Assembly (NCBI GenBank): GCA_000482145.1
Contig: AUXH01000371.1
Span: 1-19,320, forward strand
DNA length: 19,320 nt
Direction of reading: 5' to 3'
Source: Strigomonas culicis
Lineage: Eukaryota; Euglenozoa; Kinetoplastea; Trypanosomatida; Trypanosomatidae
Part shown: in pieces, positions 1-7,862 of the stretch
How the letters are laid out: each line of letters starts with the position of its first letter
Position numbering within the stretch: position 1 is the first letter of the stretch
Translations under genes and position numbers: made by a program
The notes under the pieces: generated by a model
Database searches by the model: none
Told to the model about the DNA's origin: nothing
The model's input: the letters and a program-made list of their open reading frames with translations, nothing else

Positions 1-62
1 AGGAGCTACGGCAGCTTTTCCTCGATGAGATTAATGACTTCCACAAGCGGAAAGGAAAGTAG
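1..62 (+). CDS. C-terminal end of an unidentified upstream gene (partial)
   Basis: Reading from base 3, 19 sense codons run to a TAG at 60-62 and end in DFHKRKGK. The peptide alternates acidic, basic and hydrophobic residues (ELRQLFLDEINDF), as in the end of an amphipathic helix with a basic tail. This frame is preferred because one of the other two frames stops within about 30 bases, and the remaining one runs on into the AT-rich spacer with poor composition. The gene starts outside the window, so its identity cannot be given. It lies on the same strand as everything downstream, consistent with one polycistronic unit. Confidence 0.5.
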   Translation, partial: ELRQLFLDEINDFHKRKGK

Positions 63-623
63 GAAGATACGTAGTAGAGAAAACCATGGAAAAGCAAAAT
101 ACAAATGAAATAGTAACAGAGTTTTTTTTTTTGTTGCGATGAGTGGAAATATGGCTTACCACGATATGTTTACTTCATAATCTTTAAAGCGACATATTCT
201 TTTTTGTTTCTCCTCTGTTCTCTCTTGTTATTTCAGTTTTCTTTTCCTGCTTCTTACGCCATGTAAGCCCCAGCAGTACTTTGTTGCTGGTTTCTCTCTC
301 TCTACAGTTTTTTTTATTTTTTTTCCTTTTTTTATTCTATTGTTCACCGTTTTAACACATAAGTATATATAATTCCTACATATGCTGATGTACAATAATG
401 CACCGTCCTTTTTGTTTCACTATTTTGAATCCCTTCAGTTTCACATGCCAATGCCTTTCTTTCGTTTTATTAGATTTCGGATCCGTTCATTAATTCCTTT
501 CTCTCTACGTATATGTATATGTATATATGTACTCTTTTTAACCCTTCCACTTCTGCTCTTTTTTTTTTTTGGCGCAACACCAAATCTATAGGTTCGTTAG
601 GCGCACGCATCTTCATTGACTAC

Positions 624-641
624 AAGCACGTGTGCGTGCTT
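624..641 (+). other. Short perfect inverted repeat (hairpin)
   Basis: AAGCACG and CGTGCTT form a perfect 7-bp stem around a 4-base loop TGTG, followed by a T/C-rich stretch. It sits between the putative 3' end of the upstream transcript and the pyrimidine tract serving the kinesin. A role as an RNA-processing or stability element is only a guess; short hairpins occur by chance. Confidence 0.35.
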
Positions 642-659
642 TTACTTCTGTCTAGTGCA

Positions 660-744
660 TTTTTTTTTTTGTAATTGTTACCGTGCTCTCTGATATCCAT
701 CCTTCATATCCGATAAACCAAAGTAGTGTGAGGGCTCTTTCTAG
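660..744 (+). promoter_or_regulatory. Probable trans-splice acceptor region for the kinesin gene
   Basis: An 11-T tract at 660-670 is followed by candidate AG acceptors at 722-723 and 743-744, giving a leader of about 90 to 110 bases. There is no AG between 744 and the ATG at 833, so the acceptor must lie upstream. There is also no ATG between 724 and 833, so the first ATG on the mature mRNA would be 833. The longer open frame starting at 683 begins before these acceptors. Confidence 0.55.
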
Positions 745-771
745 TTTCATTTTCTTTTTCGTTCTCTCTCT

Positions 772-792
772 CACACACACACACACACACAC
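772..792 (+). repeat. (CA)n microsatellite in the kinesin 5' leader
   Basis: About ten CA units follow a CT-rich stretch and precede a TTTTC-rich stretch, 40 bases before the kinesin ATG. It falls in the predicted 5' untranslated region, so length variation would alter leader length without changing the protein. Confidence 0.9.
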
Positions 793-832
793 TTTTCTTT
801 TCTTGGTACCACCTCTCTTCCCTCCGTGCATC

Positions 833-2647
833 ATGTCCAAGGCACAGTCCAGCAGCAAGACGGCACCGAAGAACATCTCGGTGTTCCTCCGCGTTCGGCC
901 GCCCGTCCCGCGCGAGAAGGACCACACCTTCGAGAACATCAAGTACAGCGATGACCCCTGCTTCGTTTCCTTGTACCGCAAGTCGGGCTCCCGCAAGATT
1001 GCACACGAGTACCAGTTCAATCGCGTCTTCAAACCGAGCTGCACGCAGCTGGAGGTATACAACCACTACGCGAAGAACGCGGTGGACGCCGCCTTCGACG
1101 GCCAGCACGGCGTGCTCTTCGTGTACGGCCAGACGGGTTCCGGCAAGACCTTCACGATCAGTAACGACGACCCTAAGAACATGGGTGTGCTGCAGCAGTC
1201 GATGCGCGTCATCTGGGAAAAGATCGCGCAGGATACGCAGCACGACTACGCGTGCAGTGTCAGCTACGTGCAGCTGTACAACGAGATCTTGACCGACCTG
1301 CTGGACGAGAAGAAGGGCCGCGTGCGCATCCAGATGGGCAATGAGGGGCGTGGCGATGTCGTCCTTGTTGCGGAGAGCACCGGCGTCGTCGTGGGCCGCA
1401 GCGTCTCCGACTACGAGAGCACCATGGCCACGTTCCGCGAGGGCATGAAACGGAAGGAGATGGACCACACGTCGATGAACAACACGAGCTCGCGTTCGCA
1501 CACCATCTTTACCTTCTACATCAAGAAGTCGACCAAGGTGAGTCAGGTGAAGGTCGACGTAGGCGAAAGCGAAACGACCTCCATCGCGCTCGAGGGCCGC
1601 CTCGTGCTGTGCGATCTCGCCGGCAGCGAGCGCGTCAGCAAGACCCACGCGGAGGGCAAGACGCTCAACGAGGCGACGCACATCAACGGCAGTCTGCTGG
1701 TGCTCGGCAAGGTGGTCGCCGCGCTGACGGAGAAGAACTCGCAGCACGCGCCGTTCCGCGAGTCGAAGCTGACCCGCATCCTGCAGTACTCACTGCTGGG
1801 TAACGGCAACACGTCCCTCGTCGTGAACATCAGCCCCTCCGACGACAACACCGAGGAGTCGCTCAGCGCCGTGTACTTCGGCCAGCGCGCCATCCAGATC
1901 AAGCAGGACGCGAAGCGCCACGAGGTGCTCGACTACAAAGCCCTCTACACGCAGCTCATGGCCGAGCTCGACGCGAAGAACGACGGCACGCTGGCGGACG
2001 CGCTCCAGGAAGAGCGCGACGTTTACGAAGACCGCATCGCGGGCCTGCAGGAGCAGGTGCAGACCCTCACGGACGAGAACGGACTGCTGAAGCAGGAGAA
2101 CACCGCGCTGCGGGCCGGCGTGTCGCCCGAGAAGGTGGCCGCGGCCGTCGCCAACGTCGACGGCGGCAGTGGCAACTGGGCCGAGGTGAACGCCCACCTG
2201 CGCGAGATGATCCAGGCGCGGGACGAGAAGATCAATACGATCAACGACGAGCGCGTCAGGCTCGCGATGCTGCTGTCGCAGGAGAAGCGCACGTGCTTCC
2301 AACTCGCCCATAAGATGCAGGCCGTCAGCCTCCAGTACATGGTGGAACGGAAAGGGCTCGTCAAGCGCCTGGATGAGCTCGCCGCGGAGCTCGCGGCCGC
2401 GAAGGGCACAGACTACCTCAGCGCGGTCGGAAACTTCTCGCCCGCGACGGACGGCACCGTCGACGGCGGCGCGTCGCCGCGCTTCCCGGCGGACGAGACG
2501 CCGGCCGCGCGTGAGATGATCGCCGCGCTGCGCCAGGAGCGCATCGAGCTCATCGTCTATCAGTCCAAGGCAGAGAAGGCCATCCGCCTGCTGGCCGCGG
2601 AGAAGCGGGCGCTGGAGGAGAAGCTGGAGAAGCTCAACAAGAAGTAA
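833..2647 (+). CDS. Kinesin with N-terminal motor domain
   Basis: The 604-residue product is a microtubule motor ATPase. The motor occupies roughly residues 13-360. Visible motifs are FLRVRPP (18-24), the P-loop GQTGSGKT (99-106), switch I NNTSSRSH (216-223), switch II DLAGSER (261-267), HAPFRESKLTRIL (305-317) and LLGNGNTSLVVNISP (321-335). All nucleotide-binding residues look intact, so it should be an active ATPase. After the motor comes a short neck segment containing LDYKALYTQL (367-375), then discontinuous coiled coil to the C-terminus (about 375-430, 470-530 and 565-604) with low-complexity linkers, suggesting dimerisation. No cargo domain is recognised. The start at 833 is chosen because an in-frame upstream extension is low-complexity leader translated from pyrimidine-rich DNA. 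The neck loosely recalls the plant ARK group, but family placement would need a tree; I treat it as an ungrouped trypanosomatid kinesin. Confidence 0.95.
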   Translation: MSKAQSSSKTAPKNISVFLRVRPPVPREKDHTFENIKYSDDPCFVSLYRKSGSRKIAHEYQFNRVFKPSCTQLEVYNHYAKNAVDAAFDGQHGVLFVYGQTGSGKTFTISNDDPKNMGVLQQSMRVIWEKIAQDTQHDYACSVSYVQLYNEILTDLLDEKKGRVRIQMGNEGRGDVVLVAESTGVVVGRSVSDYESTMATFREGMKRKEMDHTSMNNTSSRSHTIFTFYIKKSTKVSQVKVDVGESETTSIALEGRLVLCDLAGSERVSKTHAEGKTLNEATHINGSLLVLGKVVAALTEKNSQHAPFRESKLTRILQYSLLGNGNTSLVVNISPSDDNTEESLSAVYFGQRAIQIKQDAKRHEVLDYKALYTQLMAELDAKNDGTLADALQEERDVYEDRIAGLQEQVQTLTDENGLLKQENTALRAGVSPEKVAAAVANVDGGSGNWAEVNAHLREMIQARDEKINTINDERVRLAMLLSQEKRTCFQLAHKMQAVSLQYMVERKGLVKRLDELAAELAAAKGTDYLSAVGNFSPATDGTVDGGASPRFPADETPAAREMIAALRQERIELIVYQSKAEKAIRLLAAEKRALEEKLEKLNKK

Positions 2648-3084
2648 ACAAGCAGACGAGGGTATCCGCAGATGCCAGAACACGTACAGCTAGTCGAAAC
2701 GTAGCTGGGAGAAAGTTGTTGCCAATGAGAGGATACACGAGCTTCACGTTCAAATAAAGAAAAAAGCAAAATAATTACAAGAAGAGAAACAAATAATATA
2801 ATAAAAGTAAGTAGCGTTTTGTAGTTTGACTAGATGCTAGCGTAAGTGTTTTTTTTTTTTTTCTATTATTCTTGTTCTTGCTCTTTATAGTTTTTTTTTG
2901 AATTTTTTTCCATTGCTTGTTATTGCCGATTAAGAAATGTTCAACTCTCGTAAGAAAACTACCCTTCTAGAAAATGATTGTTGCTTTTTTATGGTTTATT
3001 AATTACTCTTTTCCTTTGCATTGAATCTATACAAGCACCCAACATTGTTAACCGTTTCTTTTTTTCTTTTCTTTCGGTTATCTG

Positions 3085-3105
3085 TTCAGAAGATGTTATT
3101 CTGAA
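3085..3105 (+). other. Short inverted repeat in the kinesin-Ku80 spacer
   Basis: A perfect 7-bp stem (TTCAGAA and TTCTGAA) encloses a 7-base loop GATGTTA. It is AT-rich and would be weak in RNA. It may be chance in AT-rich sequence; no function is inferred. Confidence 0.25.
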
Positions 3106-3303
3106 ATAATAAACATAATAAAAAGAATGAACCGACAGCATCAACATATACATTCAATAATTATACTAAAAAGAGCATTGTTATCTTATAAAAAAACCAT
3201 TTCATGGGATCATATGCATCTACATGTATGAGACTAAAAATGGATTCACACAATAGCAAAAAACACACCTTTTACCTTGCGCATGCTTTGTGTGTTACTT
3301 ATA

Positions 3304-3350
3304 TTCTCTTCTCTCTCCTCACCATTGAACAACCGCACTGAATCTGTGAG
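3304..3350 (+). promoter_or_regulatory. Probable trans-splice acceptor for the Ku80 gene
   Basis: A pyrimidine tract of T/C at 3304-3320 is followed by the first AG at 3349-3350, giving a leader of about 128 bases with no ATG before 3479. A second candidate AG at 3468-3469, after a weaker pyrimidine stretch, would leave only about 9 bases of leader. Either choice makes 3479 the first ATG. Confidence 0.5.
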
Positions 3351-3478
3351 AAAATCAAGTGAAGCAGGACAAAACGAACCACAGCACAAGCAAATCTAGT
3401 TGTAGATAGTGCTTTTTGGTGTCTTTATTCATCCCTTTACATCTATTTGATAACGTTCATCCATCTCAGCGCGCGACA

Positions 3479-5656
3479 ATGTCAAAGACGGCGTGTGTGT
3501 ACGCGCTGGACCTGACGTGCTCCCCCGAGCACCTGGGGGGCGCGCGGCAGGTGTGCGAGCTGGCGGCGACGGACCGCATGCTCTACGCCCCCAACGACGA
3601 GCTCGGCCTGGTCTTTGCGGGGACGGCCGAAACGCAGAACCCTCTGGCGGCGGCCGGCCGCGGCGACCGCTACGTGCACATCACCGTGATGAGTGCGCTG
3701 GCGCCGCCGTCGCTGGAACACCTCGCGCCGCTACAGGCGCTGCCGCAGCACGTCGCGGCGAGCCAGCGGGCGGGCAGCCCCCCGGGGGATCTGCTGGACA
3801 CGCTCGTCGTGTGCGCAGACCTTCTGCAGGGCAAGGCGGGCAGCCGCCAGGCGCGCAAGACGATTTATCTCGTCACGGAGGCGCGGCACGAGGTGCAGCG
3901 CAAGGAAGAGATCGCCTCGGTCATGGACGCGCTCAGGGAGCAGGCCATCTCGGTGGTGGTGGTCGGCGTGCACTTCAGCGAGTCCAGCGCGGACCTCGGC
4001 GGCGACTGGGCGTCGCTGCCCACCAAGGCGCAGAACGAGCGTGTGCTGCACTTCCTGTGCGACACGGTCGGCCTCTCCAGCACGGTTGTGTCCGTCGCGG
4101 AGGCACTCGAGGGCCTGACGACGCTGCGGCCGCGCAAGGTGGCGCAGCGGGCGCTGTCGAAGGTGCCGCTCGTCCTCGGCGACGTCCGCATCGCGGTGCA
4201 GTTCTTCACCAAGACGATCGAGACGCGCGTGCCGTCGCTGAAGAAGGTGACGGCGGCCGGGGAGGAGGTTGTGCTGCAGCCGACGTACCTCTGCGTGAGC
4301 GGCGACCAGGCGGACCACACGGTGCCGCCGGAGGCCCGCATCCGCGCCTACCACTACGGGCGCAGCCTCATCCCCTGCACGGAGGCGGACGTGCGCGCAA
4401 TGAAGGTGCAGGGCGGCCGCGCGCTCGAGGGGCTCGCCTTTGTGCGGCGCGCGGAGGTGCCGCCCTTCATCCTCATGGGCGGCGTGAAGGCGGTGCTGCC
4501 GCTCGCGGGGGACCTCGTCGGCCAGCGCGGCTTCAGCAGCCTCACGCGCGCCATGACGGAGCTGGACCGCGTGCTGGTGGTGCGCTACGTGGCCACGAAG
4601 AGCTCCGCGCCGGTCCTCGGCGTGCTCAGCCCGGCGGTCGCCGAGAGCGGTGACGACCTGCTGTACTTCGCACCGCTGCCCTTCGCCGAGGACGTCCGCG
4701 CCTTCCGCTTCTCCGAGCACACGGAGGTGCAGTGCACGGCGGCGGAGACGGCGCTGGTGGACGCGCTCGTCGACGAGCTGACGGTGGACGACGAGGTGCT
4801 GCTGCCGGATGACACCTTCAACCCCGTGTACCACCAGTTCTACCACACGGTGCTCGCCAGGCTGCGGGCCGCCCTCGCGCCGCCGGCGGACGGCGATGGC
4901 GACGGGCTGCCGCCGCTGATGCCGCAGCTGGCGAGCACCTCCACCGCCTTCACCGCGGCGGGCAACCCACTCGCGCCGGTGCTGCAGCGCGCAGCCGACA
5001 CGCTGCAGCGCGTCGCGGAGGCCTTTCCCTACGAGGAGGCGGACCCGGAGCAGGAGCGCGCGCGGCACCGCTTCTGGTTCCGCACGGCGGCCAACGTCGA
5101 CGCCGCGGCGCCGGCGACCGTGGCCGCCGGCGCGAAGGGCGGCGGGTGGAGTGAGGCGCCCACGGTGCCCGCGCGCGTGGACGCGGCGTCGGCGGCCGCG
5201 GACCACGTGACGACGATCGACCCCGCCGGCAGCTTCACCGCGCTGCACGCGGCGCGGCAGAAGGACGCGGTCGGCCGCGGCCGCGCGATGGACGAGCTCT
5301 GCGACGTTCTCCTGCAGCTGCTGCGCCTCAGCTGGAAGGACGCGCAGTACGGCAAGTGCGATGACGGTCTGCGGGCCCTGCGGGTCTGCTGCGTGGCGGA
5401 GGGGGAGCCGGGCTACTACAACAGCTTCCTCATCAAGCTGTCGCTCCTCGCGACGGAGCTCGGCCACCGCGAGTCGTACTGGGAGCCGCGGATGCGCGCG
5501 GAGAAGGGGCTGCGGCCCATCGCGCGGGCGGAGTGCACGAACAGCACGCTCGCCGATGAGGCCGCGGTGGCCGCCTTCCTGTCCGAGGACCGCGAAGAGG
5601 CGGCGCCGGAGCTGCCAGAAGAGGAAGATGAGGATATTCTAGACCTCATCAGTTAA
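3479..5656 (+). CDS. KU80: Ku80 subunit of the Ku DNA-end-binding heterodimer
   Basis: The 725-residue product is Ku80 (XRCC5 family), which forms with Ku70 the ring that threads onto double-strand ends; in trypanosomes Ku is known for a telomere role. Domains in order are an N-terminal von Willebrand A-like domain (about 1-220, opening VYALDLTCSPEH with a degenerate MIDAS), the Ku beta-barrel core (about 227-440, including RAYHYGRSLIPCTEADV and VRRAEVPPFILMGGVKAVLP), a helical arm (from about 446, FNPVYHQFYHTVLARL), an Ala/Pro-rich linker, and a C-terminal helical domain (about 580-690) matching the Ku80 PK-binding fold, including ESYWEPRMRAEKGL. The last residues, EEEDEDILDLIS, resemble the animal Ku80 DNA-PKcs recruitment tail. 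The start at 3479 follows the predicted splice acceptors; upstream in-frame sequence is AT-rich leader. The length is close to animal Ku80. Ku70 is not in the window. Confidence 0.93.
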   Translation: MSKTACVYALDLTCSPEHLGGARQVCELAATDRMLYAPNDELGLVFAGTAETQNPLAAAGRGDRYVHITVMSALAPPSLEHLAPLQALPQHVAASQRAGSPPGDLLDTLVVCADLLQGKAGSRQARKTIYLVTEARHEVQRKEEIASVMDALREQAISVVVVGVHFSESSADLGGDWASLPTKAQNERVLHFLCDTVGLSSTVVSVAEALEGLTTLRPRKVAQRALSKVPLVLGDVRIAVQFFTKTIETRVPSLKKVTAAGEEVVLQPTYLCVSGDQADHTVPPEARIRAYHYGRSLIPCTEADVRAMKVQGGRALEGLAFVRRAEVPPFILMGGVKAVLPLAGDLVGQRGFSSLTRAMTELDRVLVVRYVATKSSAPVLGVLSPAVAESGDDLLYFAPLPFAEDVRAFRFSEHTEVQCTAAETALVDALVDELTVDDEVLLPDDTFNPVYHQFYHTVLARLRAALAPPADGDGDGLPPLMPQLASTSTAFTAAGNPLAPVLQRAADTLQRVAEAFPYEEADPEQERARHRFWFRTAANVDAAAPATVAAGAKGGGWSEAPTVPARVDAASAAADHVTTIDPAGSFTALHAARQKDAVGRGRAMDELCDVLLQLLRLSWKDAQYGKCDDGLRALRVCCVAEGEPGYYNSFLIKLSLLATELGHRESYWEPRMRAEKGLRPIARAECTNSTLADEAAVAAFLSEDREEAAPELPEEEDEDILDLIS

Positions 5657-5864
5657 GTACCAACAACAGCCACAGATAGACACAAAGAGACAATGTGTTG
5701 TTCTTTTATTGTTATTTCGTTTTGCTTTATTATGGCTTATTATCACTCGTCTTTTTTTTTTTTTGAAATTATTGATGTAGTTTGGTAAGCCACCCCTGTA
5801 CTTGTGCGTGTTCTTTTTCTCCGCCATGAAGAAGCGAGTGTATGTGTGGTTCATTGTGCGTATC

Positions 5865-5908
5865 GTCTCTCTTTCCATTTTCTCCCCTTCTTTTTCCTCT
5901 CGCTTCAG
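5865..5908 (+). promoter_or_regulatory. Trans-splice acceptor for the TBC1D23-like gene
   Basis: A nearly pure T/C tract at 5865-5906 ends in CAG with the AG at 5907-5908. The resulting leader is 34 bases and the first ATG is 5943. This is one of the clearest acceptors in the window. The whole spacer (5657-5942) is only 286 bases. Confidence 0.75.
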
Positions 5909-5942
5909 TTTATTATATAAACTACGTTGAAACGCAAAGCCA

Positions 5943-7862
5943 ATGTCGAGTAAGCCCACCGACGCCAAGGCGGAGGGGCCCGCCCCCGCCCGCCCCCCGG
6001 CCAAGACGCTAGCGCAGGCGAAGGGGGAGCTATGCGCGCTGATCGACGAGACGTGCGCGAACAGGGAGGCACACAGCGATAACATGCTCGCTGTGCAGCG
6101 CGCCTGCATGCGGCTGCCGCTGCTGTCCACGATCCTCAGCGGCGAGACGCGACTCAAGCTGTACCTCAAGCTGCTGTCGGGCTACACCACCAGCCGCGCG
6201 GCACTCCCCGACAGCCTCAGCGAGGTGGCAGACCGCGTCAGCGACCGGCACGAGGAGGTGGCGAAGGTGCTGGCGGGGGCGATGGGCGACGAGGCCGCGC
6301 AGCTCTTTGCACCGAAGGAGCTGGCGCAGCTCGTGTGCTACCTCGGCACGGTGAAGGGCTTCAGCTTCGATGAGCGCCGCGTCGGCGCGCTCGCGGCGGT
6401 GACGACGCAGCTGAAGGGCATGACGGCGGAGACCAAGACGGAGCGGCTGACCGTCTGGATGAACGTCGTGCTGCTCCTCCAGCGCGATTACTTCTTAGCC
6501 GCGCTCTTCTACGAGCGGGTGAGCAACACGCTGCTGCGGCTGCTGCTGCAGTACCACGACCCCGTGCTGTCCGTGCACCTCGAGCGGCAGCAGGTGGATG
6601 TGAGCCCCATCCTGCTCGACTGGTGCAACCGCTTCTTCGTCCTCCGCGACGAATACGCGCACGCGCTCCATATTATAGACTGGGTCCTCATCATCGGCGA
6701 CCCGCTCATGAGCCCGTTTGTTGCCCTCGCCTACCTCATCTCGCACCGCCAGACCTTCCTCGCGCTCCCGACGAAGGAGGCGCTCACCGCGGCGCTCACC
6801 GCCGCGACGCTGGCGCTCAGCCACAAGAAGGGCGAGGCCGTCAACCCGCAGCTGGCCGACGGCCGCCACGTCGCGCTGGTGCCCGTGTGGTGCGGCAAGA
6901 CGCTCGTGCAGAACGCGGACCTGCTCTTCCGCAACACACCGCTGTCCTGCCAGCGGAGCCTCGAGCGCTGCCTCTTCCCGGAGGCCGGCGTGACGCAGAA
7001 GACGCCAGAGGCGCTCGAGCGCTACTACAGCGCGATGCCGTGCCTCACCGTGGAGCGGTCCGACATCGTGCACAGCTTCGCGGTGCAGCCGCACGGCGAC
7101 GTCGGCATCGACTACGTCGTCGTGGACTGCCGCTCACAGGCGAGCTTCAACTACGCGCGGCTGCCCGGCGCCCTCTTTGTCGGGGACGACCTCGGCTACG
7201 ACCCGGAGCAGCTCACCACGCTCGAGACGCGGCTCGAGCCGTCGCGCGGCTCGCACCTCTGCGTGTTCGGCACCGGCCGGCCCATCACGGAGGAGGTGAA
7301 CCTCCTCAAGCTGATCGCGCTCCACCTGGTGCAGAAGAAGCAGATGCCCTACGTGAGCTACGCCTCCGGCGGCTTCAAGTCCATCATCCCGCTCATCCGC
7401 AACCAGTCCATCCGCATGGTGCTTGCCGACGCGCCGGCCGCGAAGGACGACGAGATCCCCTTCGGCAGCGCCGCCCTCGACGCGGCGCTCGACCGCATCT
7501 CCAGCTTCCTCCCGCAGCGCGAGGAGGTGGCGCACCGCGCGGACGAGGTGCGGCACAAGGCGCAGGAGCTCGGCGAGGCCGCCCGCGAGAAGGCGGCCGC
7601 CGCCGGCTCCTGGGGCTGGAGCCTGCTGCAGAAGGTGCAGGACACCCTCGGCGACGTGCACGACAGCGTCGGCGAGGCGCAGGACGGGGCGGCCAGCCGC
7701 CGCCCGGCCCCCGCCCCCGCGAAGGCCAAGGCGGCCGGCGCCGCGCCGGCGCGCAGCGCACCGAACAACCGGCGCCCGCGCAGCAGCCCTTCTCCGCGGA
7801 CGCCGCCGCGGACGACGACGACGACGACTACGGCCTCATTACATCGGTGCCGCAGCCGATGA
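5943..7862 (+). CDS. TBC1D23-like protein (TBC domain plus inactive rhodanese), frame broken near the C-terminus
   Basis: The open frame gives 639 residues. After an Ala/Pro-rich start, residues about 25-310 form an all-helical TBC (Rab-GAP) domain, with YHDPVLSVHL and LDWCNRFFVL typical of the family. I see no arginine-finger (IxxDxxR) or YxQ glutamine motif, so it is probably not an active GAP. Residues about 385-490 form a rhodanese domain (DYVVVDCRS, ARLPGAL, VSYASGGFKSI). The catalytic loop reads LCVFGTGRPI with Phe at the cysteine position, so it is inactive, as in animal TBC1D23. TBC1D23 acts at the trans-Golgi as a bridge between golgins on endosome-derived vesicles and the WASH complex. 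A helical segment (505-580) and an Ala/Pro/Lys linker follow. From about residue 606 the frame turns into an Arg/Thr/Pro-rich run; the plausible tail continues in another frame to 8026 (separate entry). The start follows a clear acceptor 34 bases upstream. Confidence 0.85.
   Translation: MSSKPTDAKAEGPAPARPPAKTLAQAKGELCALIDETCANREAHSDNMLAVQRACMRLPLLSTILSGETRLKLYLKLLSGYTTSRAALPDSLSEVADRVSDRHEEVAKVLAGAMGDEAAQLFAPKELAQLVCYLGTVKGFSFDERRVGALAAVTTQLKGMTAETKTERLTVWMNVVLLLQRDYFLAALFYERVSNTLLRLLLQYHDPVLSVHLERQQVDVSPILLDWCNRFFVLRDEYAHALHIIDWVLIIGDPLMSPFVALAYLISHRQTFLALPTKEALTAALTAATLALSHKKGEAVNPQLADGRHVALVPVWCGKTLVQNADLLFRNTPLSCQRSLERCLFPEAGVTQKTPEALERYYSAMPCLTVERSDIVHSFAVQPHGDVGIDYVVVDCRSQASFNYARLPGALFVGDDLGYDPEQLTTLETRLEPSRGSHLCVFGTGRPITEEVNLLKLIALHLVQKKQMPYVSYASGGFKSIIPLIRNQSIRMVLADAPAAKDDEIPFGSAALDAALDRISSFLPQREEVAHRADEVRHKAQELGEAAREKAAAAGSWGWSLLQKVQDTLGDVHDSVGEAQDGAASRRPAPAPAKAKAAGAAPARSAPNNRRPRSSPSPRTPPRTTTTTTTASLHRCRSR

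Larger units (their letters stand above)
63..832 (+). other. AT-rich intergenic region before the kinesin gene
   Basis: This 770-base spacer holds the 3' untranslated region of the upstream gene and the 5' leader of the kinesin. It contains T-runs at about 121-131, 310-333 and 660-670, an alternating TA/TG stretch around 508-532, a small perfect hairpin at 624-641 and a CA microsatellite at 772-792. The only sizeable open frame (382-591) encodes a Phe/Leu/Ile-rich peptide produced by T-rich DNA and is not convincing. No RNA gene was recognised. Confidence 0.7.
2648..3478 (+). other. AT-rich intergenic region between kinesin and Ku80 genes
   Basis: This 831-base spacer holds the kinesin 3' untranslated region and the Ku80 leader. 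It has T-runs around 2848-2861 and 2890-2898, many A/T-rich stretches, and a 7-bp inverted repeat (TTCAGAA/TTCTGAA with a 7-base loop) at 3085-3105. No credible coding frame and no tRNA-like or snoRNA-like structure was recognised. Confidence 0.7.

Noticed and set aside
382..591. 69-codon hydrophobic open frame
   Set aside because: Phe/Leu/Ile-rich peptide from T-rich spacer DNA, with no coding-like third-position bias. It resembles a membrane peptide only because of base composition.
683..832. 50-residue N-terminal extension of the kinesin
   Set aside because: It starts upstream of the predicted splice acceptors and translates a pyrimidine tract and a CA repeat.
3731..5467. 578-codon open frame on the - strand
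   Set aside because: It is a shadow of Ku80 in very GC-rich sequence, Arg/His/Val-rich with no recognisable motif.
7715..7721. Programmed -1 frameshift site in the TBC1D23-like gene
   Set aside because: The C-rich stretch does not form a canonical X XXY YYZ heptamer in the reading frame and no clear downstream pseudoknot was seen. A missing base is simpler.
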